From assembly GCA_030248225.1 (NCBI GenBank), contig JASANE010021044.1, positions 34,361-98,360 of the forward strand: a stretch of DNA of 64,000 nt, read 5' to 3'. The DNA is from Trileptium ribeirensis (taxonomy: Eukaryota > Nematoda > Enoplea > Enoplida > Thoracostomopsidae). Position 1 is the stretch's first letter. Every line of letters starts with the position of its first letter. The notes beneath the pieces are model-generated. The model was not told where the DNA came from. It ran no database searches and saw only the letters and a program-made list of their open reading frames with translations. Made by a program: the position numbers and the translations under genes. Shown here piece after piece: positions 61,861 to 64,000 of this stretch.

Positions 61861-62813
61861 CAATATCAAACTGGAGGGGGCACCAATATCACGCTGGAGA
61901 GGGATACCAATATCAAACTGGATGAGGGCACCAATATCACACTGTAGCGGGCACCAATATCAAACTGGAGGGGGCACCAATTTCAAACTGAAGGGGGCAT
62001 TAATATCAAGCTGGAGAGGGACACCACTACTAAACTGGGGGCACCAATATCAAACTGAAGAGGGACACCAATATCAAACTGGAGGGGGACATCAATATCA
62101 AACTGGAGTGGGCACCAATATCAAGCTAGAGACGGACACCAATATCAAACTGCAGGAGGCATCAATATCAAGCTGGAGAGGCACCAATATCAAGCTGGAG
62201 AGGGACACCACTACCAAGCTTGGGGGCACCAATATCAAACTGAAGAGGGACATCAATATCAAACTGGAGTGGGTACCAATATCAAACTCGAGGGGGCATC
62301 AATTATCAAGCTGGAGAGGGACACCACTACCAAGCTTGGGGCGTACCAATATCAAACTGAAGCGTGACGCCAATATCAAACTGGAGGGGGCACCAATATC
62401 AAGCTGGAGAGGGACACAAATATCAAACTGGAGGGGGACATCAATATCAAACTGGAGGGGGCACCAATATCAAACGGAAGAGGCACCAATATCAAGCTGG
62501 AGACGGACACCAATAAAAAACTTGAAAGGTGCACCAATACCAAACTGCAGGAGGCACTAATATCAAGCTGGAGAGAGGCACCAATATCAAACTGGAGGAG
62601 GCACCAATATCAAACTGGAGGGGGCACCAATATCACGCTGGAGAGGGATACCAATATCAAACTGGATGAGGGCACCAATATCACACTGTAGCGGGCACCA
62701 ATATCAAACTGGAGGGGGCACCAATTTCAAACTGAAGGGGGCATTAATATCAAGCTGGAGAGGGACACCACTACTAAACTGGGGGCACCAATATCAAACT
62801 GAAGAGGGGGCAC
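61861..62813 (+). repeat. Minisatellite of about 23 bp, right arm
   Basis: The same CAATATCAAACTGGAGG unit as 34,361-35,146, but about 167 bp longer. A segment of several units near the start (CACGCTGGAGAGGGATACC, GATGAGGGCACC, CACTGTAGCGGGCACC) recurs near the end, at 62,620-62,710, which suggests an internal duplication. The 234-codon frame across it is a repeat by-product. Confidence 0.9.
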
Positions 62814-63538
62814 TTAGGTTCGAACACTAGTTGACAATTTATTGCCGCTTAATGGCGTAGTACCTTTAATGGCGTGCACAGTAGTACCTTTAGGCCTGCG
62901 TAGATAATTAGCATTCTTTTATCATGGAATCATGAGAGTGGTAAGAATAATTAATGGGATTATACCATCTCGGGAAGTCTCAAACACTGGATTGGGATGT
63001 TAAAGATCCAATGTCTGTAGGTAAAGGGTTAGGTTGAAATTGCAAAGAAAATGCAACATCTAGCACGGCCCCACCCTTGGAAATTAACCGGTTCTAAGAA
63101 AATGTTGTTATCAGACACGACGAGAGAAAAACCCTCAAATTTTTACAAAGCGACTTGAGCGCTGATTCTTCAGTTTCCTGTATTTCGCTCATGACCTGCT
63201 AAATCTGCGATACTTTCAGCTTTAGATTCATATGTATTAGGTTTGACGTCCGTATTCATATTTCATCTTTTCTTCTCTATTGCTTTGCTCGCACGATGAC
63301 AGAGGAGTTCCTCTCTGATACCTCGAACACGCTCGAAGAATAGCAAATACTAGCGTTCCGGATCGCTGCATGCAGTGAAATAGAATGTTGAAACATATTC
63401 ACACGAGCAATAACATTGACAAACGAAGGAAAGGATGAAGACGAAGATGGGAAAGAAAATCGGATAAGACTCGGGCTGATTTTTTGGGCCCCATTTGTTT
63501 AGCGTAGGTCATTCTCTTTAAAAGTTTTATAGGTTGGT
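62814..63538 (-). repeat. Block A, outer copy, right arm
   Basis: The inverted copy of 33,617-34,360. It has more small deletions than the other three copies (for example around 63,180-63,230 and 63,420-63,450). Confidence 0.85.
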
Positions 63539-64000
63539 TAGGAGTTGATAGGTGAAAAAGATGAACCAGTCAAGCTCGCATACAACAAACACAGAAACTA
63601 ATTTTCTCCAGACTTTGCAGTAGACCTACTTTGTTTCCAAGTGTAGATCAAATGCTTCCATGACTTTTTACATAGATTAGAAACTAACATACCTTGAAAG
63701 TGCGTTCGAAATTATCGAAACTTAAAACTCGTTCATGTTTTAGGTGATTTGACAATGACACAACTTTGCCCCCCACAAAAGCAAGCATTTTGTAACAAAT
63801 TAGAAACTATATACGAGAGACACTTAATTCGAAGGGATGCCTTGGGGCTTTTTGGTAGCCCGACAATTGGACGATCGTAATAGATAATTAGTTTTGTTAA
63901 TTGCTGAAATATCAGAAAATACAATGGGTCTTACTTTTACAGAAGTTATTAGTTTCATGACATAGCCGTAAAGTAGAGGTGCGTGGTATCTCTCATATAG
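63539..64000 (-). repeat. Outer part of the right palindrome arm, cut by the window end
   Basis: The inverted counterpart of 33,147-33,616. Homology runs up to the last base, so the arm continues outside the window. Confidence 0.8.

Larger units (their letters stand above)
33147..64000. repeat. Giant inverted repeat (palindrome), at least 30.8 kb
   Basis: The last bases of the window (GGTATCTCTCATATAG) are the reverse complement of CTATATGAGAGATACC at 33,147, and the match persists to the centre. Sums of mirrored coordinates stay between about 96,990 and 97,175, placing the axis near 48,496. Mirrored frames of 213, 70 and 71 residues are identical, while other segments differ by substitutions and indels, so the arms are similar but not copies of one read. 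The right arm is cut by the window end, so full length is unknown. Confidence 0.95.

Overview
This is a eukaryotic and almost certainly animal window. It is AT-rich, has very little coding sequence, contains one recognisable gene split by kilobase-sized GT-AG introns, and is full of DNA-transposon relics, miniature elements and satellites. The host species cannot be named from the sequence. It does keep a selenocysteine-pathway gene, and several insect lineages have lost that pathway.

Left third (1-18.2 kb). A 3.2-kb foldback element lies at 2,019-5,250. It is followed by a patch of GGTTAACCG repeats and a cluster of the 10-bp palindrome GTTCGCGAAC at 6.2-6.9 kb. From 8,884 to 18,184 lie five consecutive plus-strand exons of SEPSECS (O-phosphoseryl-tRNA(Sec):selenocysteinyl-tRNA synthase). 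Splice phases agree at all four junctions, and together the exons encode about 235 residues, the N-terminal half of the enzyme. I found no exons for the C-terminal half, which carries the PLP-binding lysine.

Middle (18.2-33.1 kb). This is mostly non-coding. It holds a non-autonomous hAT-like element (19,965-21,033) and two or three isolated open stretches with good splice signals that I cannot name. It also holds a degenerate array of units of about 355 bp (29.1-31.5 kb), interrupted by a 702-bp terminal-inverted-repeat element whose empty site can be read from the neighbouring units. The array shares sequence with the foldback element at 2-5 kb.

Right half (33,147-64,000). This is one giant inverted repeat cut off by the window end, with arms of at least 15 kb and an axis near 48,496. 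The arms are very similar but not identical. The axis falls inside an array of about seventeen 30-bp units (48,239-48,753), and many of these units are themselves palindromic. Going outward, each arm carries copies of a miniature element with hairpin termini, uncharacterised open frames, a truncated and frameshifted hAT transposase C-terminus, a hAT-type terminus next to CTAATTAG, a purine/pyrimidine tract, and a roughly 23-bp minisatellite between direct repeats of about 745 bp. The hAT termini face outward and bracket the inner 18 kb (39,502-57,516). The palindrome nevertheless continues past them on both sides.

Apart from SEPSECS, nothing here looks like a working set of genes. The main interest is structural: a hAT-bounded foldback unit inside a larger palindrome, with a palindromic satellite at its centre.
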